This document shows positions 16,285 through 25,933 of a stretch of DNA of 57,194 nucleotides, piece by piece. The notes beneath the pieces were generated by a model, which was given only the letters and a program-made list of their open reading frames with translations, ran no database searches and was not told the origin of the DNA. The stretch spans positions 1 to 57,194 of the forward strand of contig OMXC01000017.1 of NCBI GenBank assembly GCA_900314925.1. The letters run 5' to 3'. This DNA comes from an uncultured Bacteroidales bacterium (GTDB lineage Bacteria; Bacteroidota; Bacteroidia; Bacteroidales; P3). The translations under genes and the position numbers were made by a program. How positions within the stretch are numbered: position 1 is the stretch's first letter; each line of letters begins with the position of its first letter.

Positions 16285-16653
16285 ATGACCAATAGAGAAA
16301 AAGAAGCATTGGTGCTAGCCAAACTGGCGGCACAGACACTTGACGAAAAGAAAGGCGAGAATGTGCGCGTGCTCGACTTGCGCAAGGTGCACGGAGCTCC
16401 GGCGGAGTTCTTCGTGATAGCCAGCGGCAATGTGCCGTCGCACGTCAGCGCCATGAGCGACGCCGTCCATGAGACGGTGAAGAAGGCCACGGGCATGGGG
16501 CCCCACAAGGTGGAGGGCTACAACAATGCCGAGTGGATATTGATGGATTATTTTGACGTGGTGGTGCATATCTTCCAGAAAGACAAGCGCGCCTTCTACC
16601 GCCTCGACGAGCTGTGGAGCGACGGCGAGGAGGTGGAGATAGTTAAGAGTTAA
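16285..16653 (+). CDS. rsfS: Ribosome silencing factor RsfS
   Basis: Binds ribosomal protein uL14 and prevents subunit joining when translation is down-shifted. The 122-residue protein shows the family's 'VLDLRKVHGAPAEFFVIASG', 'HKVEGYNNAEWILMDYFDVVVHIF' and 'FYRLDELW'. The last codons and TAA stop are part of a GTTAAGA repeat tract that continues to ftsH. The rsfS-ftsH-cdsA order is typical of Bacteroidetes. Confidence 0.95.
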   Translation: MTNREKEALVLAKLAAQTLDEKKGENVRVLDLRKVHGAPAEFFVIASGNVPSHVSAMSDAVHETVKKATGMGPHKVEGYNNAEWILMDYFDVVVHIFQKDKRAFYRLDELWSDGEEVEIVKS

Positions 16654-16687
16654 GAGTTTAGAGTTAAGAGTTTAGAGTTAAGAACTA
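16641..16687 (+). repeat. GTTAAGA/GTTTAGA heptamer tract between rsfS and ftsH
   Basis: Six units at exact 7-bp spacing overlap the last codons and stop of rsfS and end at the ftsH ATG. Each unit contains TAA or TAG. Confidence 0.9.
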
Positions 16688-18760
16688 ATGGCACAACAAC
16701 AGCAACAGAACAACAAACAGCAGGGCGGCAACCAGGGACGCGGCAACAAGCCGTTCAAGTTGAAGCCAATGACTATAATATACATTGTGCTGCTCGTCTT
16801 CATAGGGTATCTCGTGTTCGGCGGCAGCGGCAGCTCGTCCATCAAGCAGCCCATCACGTGGGAGCGCCTTGAGCCGATACTGGAGAAGCATGACTACGAG
16901 AGCATAACGGTCATCAACGAGGAGGTGGCTGAGATACGCATCAAGCCCGAGGCCGTGTGCCGCGACACGGCGACCTACAGCGAGCTGATAAGCCGCACCC
17001 TCACCGGTGCGCAGGGACCGCAGGGTATGTATGTGTACAACATAGGCACCTACGAGCACTTCGACAACCAGCTGGCGCGCGTGGAGGCCAAGACCGGCGA
17101 GTATGTAAGCTACAAGATAGAGAGCCGCAGCAACGCCTGGAAGGAGCTTCTTGTCTTCTTCGGGCCGCTGCTGATGCTGATATTCTTCTTCTGGATCATG
17201 AGCGCCATGACGCGCCGCCAGATGGGTGGCGACAGCGGCGGGAGCGGCTTCGGCGGCTTCTTCGGCGTGGGGCGCTCCACCGCCAAGCAGTACGACGCCA
17301 CCAAGCAGAACAACGTCACCTTCAAGGACGTGGCCGGTCTGGACGGTGCCAAGGAGGAGGTGATGGAGGTCGTGGACTTCCTGAAGAACCCCAAGCGCTA
17401 CACCGACCTGGGCGGCAAGATACCCAAGGGCGTGCTGCTGGTAGGCCCGCCGGGCACCGGCAAGACGCTGCTGGCCAAGGCAGTGGCCGGCGAGGCCGGC
17501 GTGCCGTTCTTCAGCATGAGCGGCTCGGACTTCGTGGAGATGTTTGTCGGTGTGGGTGCCTCGCGTGTGCGCGGCCTCTTCGACGAAGCCAAGAAGAAGA
17601 GCCCCTGCATAGTGTTCATCGACGAGATAGACGCCGTAGGCCGTGCCCGCGGCCGCGGAGGTTTCGCCGGCAGCAACGACGAGCGCGAGAGCACGCTGAA
17701 CCAGCTGCTCACGGAGATGGACGGCTTCTCGAGCACCACCAACGTCATCGTGCTGGCCGCCACCAACCGTGCCGACGTGCTCGACAAGGCCCTGCTGCGT
17801 GCGGGACGCTTCGACAGGCAGATATACGTGGAGCTGCCCGACCTTGAGGAACGCAAGGCTATTTTCGGCGTGCACATGAAGGGCTTGAAGCTCAACGACG
17901 ACAAGAATAGCGAAGGGTATGTGGACAAGGAGTTTCTTGCCAAGCAGACCCCGGGCTTCAGCGGAGCCGACATCGCCAACGTGTGCAACGAGGCAGCCCT
18001 CGTGGCCGCCCGCAAGGAGAAGAAACAGGTGGATAAGCAGGACTTCCTCGATGCGGTGGATCGCATAGTAGGAGGCCTCGAGAAGCGCACCAAGGTGCTC
18101 ACCGACCAGGAGAAGCACACCATCGCCTACCACGAGAGCGGCCACGCTTCGGTGAGCTGGCTGCTGCGGTGGGCCAACCCGCTGGTGAAGGTGACCATAG
18201 TGCCGCGCGGCAAGGCTCTCGGCGCCGCCTGGTACCTGCCCGAGGAGCGCCAGATCACCACCTACGAGCAGATGTTCGACGAGATGACCAGCCTCATGGC
18301 CGGCCGCGCCAGCGAGGAGATAGTATACGGCAAGATAAGCACCGGGGCGCTGAACGACATAGAACGCGCCACCAAGATGGCACAGGCCTTGGTGACCTAC
18401 TACGGCATGAGCTCCGAGGTGGGCAACATAAGCTTCTACGACAGTACAGGCCAGAGCGAGTATTCGTTCGGCAAGCCCTTCAGCGAGAAGACAGCCGAGA
18501 CGATAGACCGCGAGGTGAGGCGCATGGTGGAAGAGGCTTACGCCAAGGCAAAAGAGCTGTTGCAGAGCCACCGTGAGCAGCTTGACCAGCTGGCCACGCA
18601 GCTCTACGAGAAGGAGGTGCTCTTCCGCGAAGACCTGGAGCGCATCTACGGTCCGCGTCCGTGGGAGAGCGAGACCCCGCAGCTGGCAGAAAAAGAAGCG
18701 GAGCCTGAGCCCAAAGAGGAAGAAAAAGAGAACAACGATAAAGATTTTGAAGAGGTATGA
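16688..18760 (+). CDS. ftsH: ATP-dependent zinc metalloprotease FtsH
   Basis: A membrane-bound AAA+ protease for quality control and regulated proteolysis. Two transmembrane segments (about 26-45 and 152-172) flank a periplasmic domain. The AAA module contains Walker A GPPGTGKT (about 253-260), Walker B '[10 protein letters not shown]' and the SRH '[21 protein letters not shown]'. The zinc motif HESGH is at about 482-486. The C-terminal tail is highly charged (Glu/Lys). Length 690 is slightly long for the family. Its stop overlaps the cdsA start by 4 bp. Confidence 0.97.
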   Translation: MAQQQQQNNKQQGGNQGRGNKPFKLKPMTIIYIVLLVFIGYLVFGGSGSSSIKQPITWERLEPILEKHDYESITVINEEVAEIRIKPEAVCRDTATYSELISRTLTGAQGPQGMYVYNIGTYEHFDNQLARVEAKTGEYVSYKIESRSNAWKELLVFFGPLLMLIFFFWIMSAMTRRQMGGDSGGSGFGGFFGVGRSTAKQYDATKQNNVTFKDVAGLDGAKEEVMEVVDFLKNPKRYTDLGGKIPKGVLLVGPPGTGKTLLAKAVAGEAGVPFFSMSGSDFVEMFVGVGASRVRGLFDEAKKKSPCIVFIDEIDAVGRARGRGGFAGSNDERESTLNQLLTEMDGFSSTTNVIVLAATNRADVLDKALLRAGRFDRQIYVELPDLEERKAIFGVHMKGLKLNDDKNSEGYVDKEFLAKQTPGFSGADIANVCNEAALVAARKEKKQVDKQDFLDAVDRIVGGLEKRTKVLTDQEKHTIAYHESGHASVSWLLRWANPLVKVTIVPRGKALGAAWYLPEERQITTYEQMFDEMTSLMAGRASEEIVYGKISTGALNDIERATKMAQALVTYYGMSSEVGNISFYDSTGQSEYSFGKPFSEKTAETIDREVRRMVEEAYAKAKELLQSHREQLDQLATQLYEKEVLFREDLERIYGPRPWESETPQLAEKEAEPEPKEEEKENNDKDFEEV

Positions 18761-19596
18761 AGAACTTTTGGGTACGCGCGACGAGCGCTGTGGTCTATGT
18801 GGCGCTGTTCCTGGGATGCATCTACAGCGGCGAGCTGACGGGAAGCAAACTCTGGGGAGGAGTGATCCTCGCGGCCTTCCTGCTTTTTGTGGCGTGTGGC
18901 TGCACCTTTGAGTTCTTCCGCATAGTGAAGCAGCAGGGCGCAACGCCGTCGCAGCCGCTTGGCTACGCCTACACAGTGATAGCGTTGCTGACATTGTCGG
19001 CGGTGGCGTACGGCAAGGTGTGGGGGTATGTAGGACTCGGTGTGGCGGTGACACTGCTGCCGATGGCTTTCGGTGTGGCGGCCATGGTGCAGCTATGGAA
19101 GCACAGCGAGCAGCCTTTCCGCGATGCGGCCTACACTATGGTGCCGATGCTCTATGCAGCCATACCGCTGGGACTCATGCCGTCGCTGCATGAGAGCTAC
19201 AACGCGCTTGTGATGGTGCTCATCATGGTGTGGATGAACGACAACGGCGCCTATATGGGCGGCTCGCTGCTGGGCAAGCACAAGATGTGGGAGCGCCACT
19301 CGCCGGGAAAGACCTGGGAGGGTACGGCCATAGGTGTGGTTATAACGCTCGTGACAGCCTTCTTCGTAGGCCCCCTCTTCAACGACGGGATAGCATGGTA
19401 CCACTGGCTGGTGCTCGGCTTCATATGTAGCGTCATAGACACGCTGGGAGACCTTGTGGAGAGCATGCTCAAGCGTTCTGTGGGCATGAAAGACAGCGGC
19501 AAGATTATGCCTGGCCACGGCGGTTTCCTCGACCGCTTCGACAGTTTGCTGATAGCAGTGCCCATAGCTTACGCATATCTGACGTTGGTGGTATAG
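18757..19596 (+). CDS. cdsA: Phosphatidate cytidylyltransferase
   Basis: Makes CDP-diacylglycerol from phosphatidate and CTP in the inner membrane. The 279-residue protein is almost all transmembrane helices and ends with the CDS signature 'SVGMKDSGKIMPGHGGFLDR...D' (about 244-268). It overlaps ftsH in an ATGA junction and is followed 29 bp later by psd, so both steps towards phosphatidylethanolamine are adjacent; pssA is not in the window. Confidence 0.95.
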   Translation: MKNFWVRATSAVVYVALFLGCIYSGELTGSKLWGGVILAAFLLFVACGCTFEFFRIVKQQGATPSQPLGYAYTVIALLTLSAVAYGKVWGYVGLGVAVTLLPMAFGVAAMVQLWKHSEQPFRDAAYTMVPMLYAAIPLGLMPSLHESYNALVMVLIMVWMNDNGAYMGGSLLGKHKMWERHSPGKTWEGTAIGVVITLVTAFFVGPLFNDGIAWYHWLVLGFICSVIDTLGDLVESMLKRSVGMKDSGKIMPGHGGFLDRFDSLLIAVPIAYAYLTLVV

Positions 19597-19625
19597 TAGG
19601 TAGTGAATAAAGAAAGAAACAGAAT

Positions 19626-20285
19626 ATGAAGATACATCGCGAAGGCAAGAAAATAATAACGCTCACTTTCGGCGCGACATTCCTGATATGGCTCGTCATG
19701 CTGCTGGTTGTCCATCACTGGACGCTGTATCACTATGTGTTCCTTGCAGCCCTTGTGATCTTTGACTTTATGGTTGCGGCTTTCTTCCGCATACCGCGAC
19801 GCATATTTACCGTCAATGACAGTGAGCTCATCTCGCCCGCCGACGGCACGATAGTGACCATAGAGCAGGTCTTTGAGAAGCATTATATCAAAGAGGAGTG
19901 CATGCAGGTGAGCATCTTCATGAGCGGCACCGACGTGCATGTGAACCGCTACCCCTGCGACGGGGTGGTGGAATATGTGAAGTTCAGGCGCGGCAACTAC
20001 TTCGTGGCCTCCTACCCCAAGAGCAGCGACCTCAACGAGCGGACCGAGGTGGGCATGAAGCTCGCCAACGGGAAGAAGATAATGATACGCCAGGTGGCAG
20101 GTGTTATGGCACGCCGCATAGTGTGTTACGCCAAGGAAGGCGAGTCGGTGAGACAGAACCAGGAGATGGGCTTCATCAAGTTTGGCTCACGCATCGACCT
20201 GTTCCTGCCGCTCGACTTCCCCATCAGCGTCGGCCTTCAAGACCGGGTGAAGAACGGCATCAGCCCCATAGCAGACATCGTCTAA
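19626..20285 (+). CDS. psd: Phosphatidylserine decarboxylase
   Basis: Decarboxylates phosphatidylserine to phosphatidylethanolamine. Two N-terminal hydrophobic segments (about 12-30 and 37-55) anchor the protein. The FGSRID motif (about 185-190) contains the Gly-Ser bond where self-cleavage gives the pyruvoyl group. 'SPADGTI' and 'MSGTDVHVNR' are also conserved. At 219 residues it is the short class common in Bacteroidetes and many other bacteria. Confidence 0.93.
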   Translation: MKIHREGKKIITLTFGATFLIWLVMLLVVHHWTLYHYVFLAALVIFDFMVAAFFRIPRRIFTVNDSELISPADGTIVTIEQVFEKHYIKEECMQVSIFMSGTDVHVNRYPCDGVVEYVKFRRGNYFVASYPKSSDLNERTEVGMKLANGKKIMIRQVAGVMARRIVCYAKEGESVRQNQEMGFIKFGSRIDLFLPLDFPISVGLQDRVKNGISPIADIV

Positions 20286-20286
20286 T

Positions 20287-20973
20287 ATGACCATAGCCGA
20301 CCAGATACTATACGAAGACAACCACCTGCTGGCACTCAACAAGCTGCCGGGCCAGATAGCGCAGGGCGACAAGACTGGCGACACTCCGCTTGCCGACCTT
20401 GTGAAGGCCTATATCAAAGTGCGTGACGCCAAGCCGGGCAATGTCTTCTGCGGTGTCATCCACAGGCTCGACCGTCCAGTCAGTGGCGTCATACTGTTTG
20501 CCAAGACGTCCAAGGCGTTGAGCCGTATGACGCAGCTGGTCAAGGAACGCGACTTCAGCAAGTGCTATTGGGCTGTCGTCAAGAATGCTCCGGCTCGGCC
20601 CGCGGCTACATTGGTGGACTGGCTTGTGAAAGACGAGGCGCACAACAAGAGTCGTGTGGTGCCGGAAGGCACGCATGGCGCCAAGCTGGCGTCTCTCGAT
20701 TACCGTGTCGTGGCTGTCAGCGATGGTGGCTACACCCTCCTTGAGGTGGATCTGCATACCGGCCGCCACCATCAGATACGTTGCCAGCTGGCTCACATGG
20801 GCAGCCCAATCAAGGGTGACCTCAAGTACGGTGCACCGCGCAGCAACACTGACGGCAGCATATCGCTGCATGCCCGCACGTTGTCGTTCAGCCACCCGGT
20901 AACCCATTCGCAGATAACAATCACCGCTCCGTGTCCCGACATCGAGCGCATGTTTAATATGACAAACAACTAA
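20287..20973 (+). CDS. RluA-family pseudouridine synthase
   Basis: Isomerises a uridine in rRNA or tRNA. HRLDR (59-63) contains the catalytic Asp62; 'GRHHQIRCQLAHMG' and 'LHARTLSFSHP' are the usual later motifs. It lacks an N-terminal S4 domain (228 residues), so it resembles the TruC/RluA subgroup; the target site cannot be assigned. Its start is 1 bp after the psd stop. Confidence 0.92.
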   Translation: MTIADQILYEDNHLLALNKLPGQIAQGDKTGDTPLADLVKAYIKVRDAKPGNVFCGVIHRLDRPVSGVILFAKTSKALSRMTQLVKERDFSKCYWAVVKNAPARPAATLVDWLVKDEAHNKSRVVPEGTHGAKLASLDYRVVAVSDGGYTLLEVDLHTGRHHQIRCQLAHMGSPIKGDLKYGAPRSNTDGSISLHARTLSFSHPVTHSQITITAPCPDIERMFNMTNN

Positions 20974-20983
20974 AGCAATAATA

Positions 20984-23320
20984 ATGAAGAAGACCATTCT
21001 GTCGGCATTGATGCTGGCAACGCTTTTCGCCGTGAAGGCACAGACGGTCACCGAGGACAGCTTCTCGCGTCTTGCTTTTTCCGTTAAGACACCGTCGGTG
21101 GCTGTCGACGGCGCCGTAGTGGGCTCGGGCAAGTACCTGCAGCCTGTCGTTGAGGGGTACTCGCTCACGGGTAATGTCGGTGACCCCGCCCTGCCGGTAC
21201 TCACACAAACCATCGTCCTGCCGTTCTGCAGCGATATGAGTATCAGCGTAAGCAATGCCGTCTACGACACCATTCAGGCCGATGCGTCGTTGCAGTGGTA
21301 TCCTTACCAGCCGTCGGTGAGCAAGAGCGACCGTGGCCCGTTGGCGCTCTACTTTAACAAAGACTCCTATCTACTGGACACTTTCTTCTCGCTGCCGTTG
21401 GTACAGGTGACGGATATCGCCGTGGCGCGAGACAGGCGTATCGCCACCCTCACCATTGCGCCGGTGAGCCTCAACCCCGTCACGAACCAGTACATCGTTT
21501 GCCGCTCGGCCGACGTATCCATCGACTATCACGGTGTCGACACGGCCATGACCAATGACTACTATGAGCGCTACCATACGCCGTCGTTCTCTGTCAATGG
21601 CAAGTTAAATGACCTTGCCGACGTTACCTCCACCAAGGCTATACGTCATTCGGCGCCAGTTCGTATGGTCGTTACGGTTCCTGCATCGCTCAACTGCAGC
21701 GCTGTGGCAAGGTTTGTTGACTGGAAACGCCGCTGCGGCATGCTTGTGGATGTCGTGTATTACGGCACTGGCAGCATGACGTCAAACACCGCCCTGGCAA
21801 ACCATTTCAAGTCTTTATATGACAATGCTTCTTCCGATGCTCCGGCCCCTACCTATATATTACTTATTGGCGACCACGCGCAGCTTCCGGCGTTCAATAG
21901 CCGTCTGAATACATCGTCAGTCGGTACTGACCACATTACAGACCTTTACTATGTTACATGGACCTCCGGCGACATTGTGCCAGACTGCTACCAAGGCCGT
22001 CTCTCTGCTTCGGACACCAACACCCTCACTTCAATCATCAACAAGACCCTCTTCTACGAGACATATTCGTTCACCAACGACAGCTACCTTGCCAAAGCCG
22101 TACTCATAAGCGGTGAGGACCAGGGTGTACCAGGTGACAATGCATATAAATATGCAGATCCCACTATGGACTATGCCGCCCGCTATTATATAAACGAGGC
22201 CAACGGCTTCACGACCGTCAAATACTACAAGAACAACACCTCCTTCGCCCCGGACAGCGTTACGGTGACTGGCAGCAGCGGTACCACGTCATCTGCTGCA
22301 ACAATCAGGAACCTTTATACCTCTGGATACGGTTGGATCAACTATTCCGCCCATGGCCAGTGGGACCGTTGGGGTACGCCACAGATGACTGTCACGCAGG
22401 TCAACTCAATGAACAACTATGACAAGCCCAGCATTATGATTGGCAACTGCTGTCTCACCAACAAGTTTGAGAAGCCCACCTGCTTCGGTGAAGCTCTTCT
22501 GCGGCGTCCCAACAACGCAGGGGCCGTCGCCTACATCGGCGGCACAAACTCAACCTACTGGTATGAAGACTTCTGCTGGAGCGTTGGCGTACGTTCTCAA
22601 GCTAGCATAAGCAACACAATGAATGCCACCTATAACGCCTCAAGGCTTGGCGTCTATGACCGGTTGTTCCATACGCATGGCGAATCGCGTGCCAATCAAG
22701 CAGCCACGGTCGGTGCGATGGTCTTCTATGGCAACAACTCTGTCAACTCAAGTAGCAGCGACAAGAAGAAATACTATTGGGAGATTTATGAGCTCATGGG
22801 CGATCCTTCGCTCATGCCTTGGCTTGGCAAGGCTAAAGATCTGACAACTTTCTCTTATGCGCCTGCAGGCACGACAATCTATGTCACTACTGTGTCGTAC
22901 GCCTATGTGGCCCTTGTCGACACTGCCACCCATGGTCTTGTCGCTGCCGCCTATGCCACTCTTAGCGGCAATGCCAACCTCACGGTTCCGGAAGATGTCA
23001 ATCTCGAGGCGTGCTCGTTTGTCGTCATTGCGCAAGGCTACAAGCCTTATTTCTCGGTGGAGATGCAGCCGTTGCTCAACCTCGACAAGGTGGATGCCGA
23101 GTTCAGCCTCTATCCGAATCCTGCCAGCGACCGCTGCACCGTCGTCGCCGACTCTATAGCGACGGTAGTGCTGCTCGACAACCGTGGCACCGTGGTCAGC
23201 ACATTCAAGCCTGCCGGCAACACGTGCGACATCGACCTCAGCGCCTTGCCGCGTGGCATCTATTTCGTGCAGGTCCAGACGGCCGACAACATGAGCGCCC
23301 GCAAGCTCGTGGTAAGATAA
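20984..23320 (+). CDS. Gingipain-like C25 cysteine protease with T9SS sorting domain
   Basis: A Sec signal peptide (residues 1-19) is followed by a C25-type propeptide (about 20-220) and a caspase-like catalytic domain (about 225-610). The probable catalytic pair is H457 (NYSAHGQW) and C490 (GNCCLTNKF). The 33-residue spacing equals that of the gingipain RgpB His-Cys pair. The last ~75 residues (SLYPNPASD ... GIYFVQVQT ... ARKLVVR) form a type A C-terminal domain, so the enzyme should be secreted through type IX secretion. Arg or Lys preference cannot be told. It starts 10 bp after the pseudouridine synthase stop and ends at a strong hairpin. Confidence 0.9.
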   Translation: MKKTILSALMLATLFAVKAQTVTEDSFSRLAFSVKTPSVAVDGAVVGSGKYLQPVVEGYSLTGNVGDPALPVLTQTIVLPFCSDMSISVSNAVYDTIQADASLQWYPYQPSVSKSDRGPLALYFNKDSYLLDTFFSLPLVQVTDIAVARDRRIATLTIAPVSLNPVTNQYIVCRSADVSIDYHGVDTAMTNDYYERYHTPSFSVNGKLNDLADVTSTKAIRHSAPVRMVVTVPASLNCSAVARFVDWKRRCGMLVDVVYYGTGSMTSNTALANHFKSLYDNASSDAPAPTYILLIGDHAQLPAFNSRLNTSSVGTDHITDLYYVTWTSGDIVPDCYQGRLSASDTNTLTSIINKTLFYETYSFTNDSYLAKAVLISGEDQGVPGDNAYKYADPTMDYAARYYINEANGFTTVKYYKNNTSFAPDSVTVTGSSGTTSSAATIRNLYTSGYGWINYSAHGQWDRWGTPQMTVTQVNSMNNYDKPSIMIGNCCLTNKFEKPTCFGEALLRRPNNAGAVAYIGGTNSTYWYEDFCWSVGVRSQASISNTMNATYNASRLGVYDRLFHTHGESRANQAATVGAMVFYGNNSVNSSSSDKKKYYWEIYELMGDPSLMPWLGKAKDLTTFSYAPAGTTIYVTTVSYAYVALVDTATHGLVAAAYATLSGNANLTVPEDVNLEACSFVVIAQGYKPYFSVEMQPLLNLDKVDAEFSLYPNPASDRCTVVADSIATVVLLDNRGTVVSTFKPAGNTCDIDLSALPRGIYFVQVQTADNMSARKLVVR

Positions 23321-23341
23321 GCGGCGGCAAACCATAGATTG

Positions 23342-23378
23342 AAGAAGGGCTGGCGCAGTCATTGCGCCAGCCCTTCTT
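23342..23378. terminator. Hairpin between convergent C25 protease and arginine decarboxylase genes
   Basis: Perfect 16-bp arms (AAGAAGGGCTGGCGCA and its complement) with a GTCAT loop. T residues follow on the plus strand. It may serve both genes. Confidence 0.8.
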
Positions 23379-23404
23379 GGTTTGTTGTTGTGTTCCTTAT
23401 AAAC

Positions 23405-23442
23405 TTATCAACCTGTCAACTTATCAACCTATCAACTTAATA
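23405..23442. repeat. 8-bp-period repeat (AACTTATC/AACCTATC)
   Basis: Five units spaced 8 bp apart. The reverse complement resembles the GTTGATA units at 38907-38996, which also have 8-bp spacing. The tract includes the stop codon of the decarboxylase gene. Confidence 0.8.
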
Positions 23443-24837
23443 GCCCAATATCTTGAGCATTGACTTGTAGCTCTGTTCCTTGGCGAATAGCTTGGTGGTG
23501 TAGTCGCCGTTCTCGTCCTTGTCTATGATGACGTGCTTGGGGGCCGGTATCAGGCAGTGCTGTATTCCGCCATAGCCGCCTATGCTCTCCTGGTAGGCCC
23601 CGGTGTGGAAGAAGCCGATGTAGAGCGGCTCGTCCTGCTGCAGTTTGGGGAGGAAGATGGCGTTGGCATGGCTGTCGGCGTTGTAGTAGTCCTCGCTGTC
23701 GCAGGTGAGTCCGCCGAGGAACACGCGCTGGTATTCGCAGTCCCAGTGGTTGATGGGCAGCATGATGAAGCGCTGGTTGATGCCCCATGTGTCGGGCAGG
23801 GTGGTGATGAAGCTGCTGTCTATCATGTACCACAACTCGCGGTCGTTCTGCTGCTTCTGGTCAAGGATGCTGTAAAGCGTTGCTCCGCTTTCGCCGACGG
23901 TGAAGCTGCCGAACTCGGTGAATATGTGCGGCTCTTCGACTCCGCGGGTGGCGCAGATGGCCTTGATCTGGGCCAGGATTTCCTCGGCCATGTACTCGTA
24001 GTCGTAGTTGGCGGCGAGGCTTACTTTGCTCGGGAAGCCGCCGCCTATGTTCAGCGAGTCGAGCTCCGGGCACACGCGCTTGAGGTCGCAGTACACGTTG
24101 ACGCACTTGGCCAACTCGTTCCAGTAGTATGCGGTGTCGCGTATGCCGGTGTTGATGAAGAAGTGCAGCATCTTGAAGTGGAACTTCTTGTTTTGCTTGA
24201 TTTGCTCTTCGTAGAAGCTAACTATGTCGTGGTATCGGATGCCGAGGCGCGATGTGTAGAAGTCGAACTTCGGTTCTTCTTCCGATGCGATGCGGATGCC
24301 GAGCGACATCGGTTCCATGTTGTCTTCAAGCATCTCGTCGAGCATGTTGTATTCGTGTTTGTTGTCGAGCACAGGTATCACGTTGCGGAAGCCGTCCTTG
24401 TAGATGCCGACGATGTTTTCGATGTATTGTTCCTTCTTGAAGCCGTTGCAGACGATGACTTTCTCCTTGTCGATAAGCCCTTGTGCGTGCAGTTCTTGTA
24501 TCAGGTTGATGTCGAAAGCCGACGAGGTCTCGAGGTTGATGTCGTTCTTCAGGGCCTCCTCGAGCACGAAGGCGAAATGGCTGCTCTTGGTGCAGTAGCA
24601 GTAGTTGTAAGTGCCTCTGTAGTCGGTTTTTGCGATGGCTACGTTGAACAGGCGCTTGGCGCGTTGTATCTGCGAGCTGATCTTGGGCAGGTAGGTGATT
24701 TTCAGCGGTGTGCCATACTGCTTGATGATTTCCATCAACGGTATGTCGTGGAAATAGAGTTCGCCGTCCTCGGTGCGGAATTCGTCCTGCGGAAAGTCGA
24801 AAGTCTGGTCAATCAGGTCGTAATACTTGTTCTTCAT
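23437..24837 (-). CDS. speA: PLP-dependent arginine decarboxylase (fold III)
   Basis: A 466-residue decarboxylase, shorter than E. coli SpeA. The PLP Lys is probably in 'NYCYCTKSSHF'; 'HFFINTGIRD', 'LNIGGGFP' and 'FTEFGSFTVGESG' are alanine-racemase-fold motifs, and 'GGLTCDSEDYY' carries the Cys-Asp pair near the active site. Flavobacterial and Bacteroidetes relatives are annotated as arginine decarboxylases for polyamine synthesis; ornithine or another substrate is possible. I start at 24837, since the open frame up to 24909 crosses the -7 box at 24899-24906. The roughly 60-nt leader contains a small hairpin (AATCC/GGATT). Confidence 0.82.
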   Translation of the reverse strand: MKNKYYDLIDQTFDFPQDEFRTEDGELYFHDIPLMEIIKQYGTPLKITYLPKISSQIQRAKRLFNVAIAKTDYRGTYNYCYCTKSSHFAFVLEEALKNDINLETSSAFDINLIQELHAQGLIDKEKVIVCNGFKKEQYIENIVGIYKDGFRNVIPVLDNKHEYNMLDEMLEDNMEPMSLGIRIASEEEPKFDFYTSRLGIRYHDIVSFYEEQIKQNKKFHFKMLHFFINTGIRDTAYYWNELAKCVNVYCDLKRVCPELDSLNIGGGFPSKVSLAANYDYEYMAEEILAQIKAICATRGVEEPHIFTEFGSFTVGESGATLYSILDQKQQNDRELWYMIDSSFITTLPDTWGINQRFIMLPINHWDCEYQRVFLGGLTCDSEDYYNADSHANAIFLPKLQQDEPLYIGFFHTGAYQESIGGYGGIQHCLIPAPKHVIIDKDENGDYTTKLFAKEQSYKSMLKILGY

Positions 24838-24898
24838 GTTAACCGATTTGTTTAGTTTACAATCTATTTGGCAATCCGGCTTACTTGGATTGTGGCTG

Positions 24899-24906
24899 CA
24901 AATATA
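24899..24906 (-). promoter_or_regulatory. -7 element of the arginine decarboxylase promoter
   Basis: TATATTTG on the minus strand. The -33 region is AT-rich without a clear TTTG. It sets the start at 24837 instead of 24909. Confidence 0.7.
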
Positions 24907-25051
24907 CAACTAATTTATTTAGATTGATAAAAAATTTGATTTTTTGTTGTCTTTTTGTCTCTTTTTGTCCGGTTTTGCGGTGCGACCGCCCGGCCGTTGC
25001 CTTGTGCACGGCGGTGCTCTTCTTCGCACCCTCACCGCCTTTGGTATGAAC

Positions 25052-25150
25052 ATTCTACGGCCTTTCTATCGCATCTGGGCCGTGCGTCTCCATGCGATGG
25101 CCGAAGGAAGGCCGAAGGGGGGCCGAAGAGGGGCCGAAGGGACTCCGAGA
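25052..25150. repeat. 11-bp-unit palindromic element, copy 3
   Basis: Right-hand units begin at 25096, 25107, 25118, 25129 and 25140 (GATGGCCGAAG, GAAGGCCGAAG, GGGGGCCGAAG, AGGGGCCGAAG, GGACTCCGAGA). Left-hand units begin at 25052, 25063 and 25074, inverted (ATTCTACGGCC, TTTCTATCGCA). ATCGCAT and ATGCGAT form the inner stem. The element lies upstream of the arginine decarboxylase promoter. Bases 24944-25050 are T/C-rich with nothing else recognised. Confidence 0.82.
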
Positions 25151-25163
25151 CTTTGCAGAAATA

Positions 25164-25194
25164 ATAAGGCGCAGCGAAAAACGCTGCGCCTTAT
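25164..25194 (-). terminator. Hairpin terminator after the FKBP gene
   Basis: Arms ATAAGGCGCAGCG and CGCTGCGCCTTAT with an AAAAA loop, 20 bp past the FKBP stop. The T run after it is weak. Confidence 0.65.
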
Positions 25195-25213
25195 GGTTTT
25201 GTGTTAGAGTGTC

Positions 25214-25915
25214 TTAGATTGATGATACGGAGTGCAGTTCCACTTCGTAGATGAAGGGTGTGTAGCCGGGTATGTCGCCAGAGCCTTGCTGGCCGAAGGC
25301 GAGCTGGTAGGGGAAGTAGAAGCGGTAGATGCTGCCTTCGTTCATGAGCATCATGCCATCGATGAGGCCTTTGAACATGGGTTCGCCGATGACGTGGTTG
25401 ATGGGGTCGCGTTTGCCGTAGGTCTGGTCGTAGGGTTTGCCGTCGAGCATGGTGAAGCTTCGGTAGTCGAAGTATACGTGTGCGGCGTAGAATGCTTTTT
25501 TGCCTTTGCCTTCCTTGAGCACCTCATAGTAGAAGCCTGAGGGGTGTTTTTTGACGTTGGGGTTTTCGGCGACGAGTTTTTTGAAGTATTCTTCCTGCTG
25601 CTGGTCGACTGTGGTTTGGCGGTCGGCGGTCTGGCGTTGCATCTGCATCTGGAGCACGCGTGTGAGTTGCTGTAGTGCTGCGTGGTAGGTGCTGTCGTCG
25701 ATTGGCTGTGGGTCGCCGTTGAAGGTGGCTTCGATGGCGCGCATGAAGACGTCGTGGTCGATGTCTTTGAAGGGGCCGGCGTTGATGCCTTCGACGGTGT
25801 TGCGTCCGAGAATCCAAGAGAAGGTGTCGGTGGCGTCCTCGAGGGCCGGTGTTTTGTGGTTGCTGCAGGCTGCGAGTGAGAGCCCGGCGGCGACGATGAG
25901 AAGGATTTTTTTCAT
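25214..25915 (-). CDS. FKBP-type peptidyl-prolyl isomerase lipoprotein
   Basis: Signal MKKILLIVAAGLSLAAC with Cys17 lipidated. Residues about 25-115 resemble the FkpA/Mip N-terminal dimerisation region; residues about 125-230 form an FKBP domain (GFYYEVLKEG, VYFDYRSFTMLDGKPYD, PYQLAFGQQGSGDIPGYTPFIYEVEL). It probably assists folding of exported proteins. It is the last gene of a lipoprotein-glycosyltransferase-FKBP operon. A long 7-bp-period tract separates it from the glycosyltransferase. Confidence 0.9.
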   Translation of the reverse strand: MKKILLIVAAGLSLAACSNHKTPALEDATDTFSWILGRNTVEGINAGPFKDIDHDVFMRAIEATFNGDPQPIDDSTYHAALQQLTRVLQMQMQRQTADRQTTVDQQQEEYFKKLVAENPNVKKHPSGFYYEVLKEGKGKKAFYAAHVYFDYRSFTMLDGKPYDQTYGKRDPINHVIGEPMFKGLIDGMMLMNEGSIYRFYFPYQLAFGQQGSGDIPGYTPFIYEVELHSVSSI

Positions 25916-25933
25916 TATAAGAATCTGTGTTTG

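Noticed and set aside
16685..19054. 789-codon minus-strand frame opposite ftsH and cdsA
   Set aside because: Spans two clear genes, no motif, no promoter.
23400..23442. Riboswitch or attenuator near the decarboxylase 3' end
   Set aside because: The sequence is an 8-bp tandem repeat at the 3' end and has no aptamer-like conserved core.
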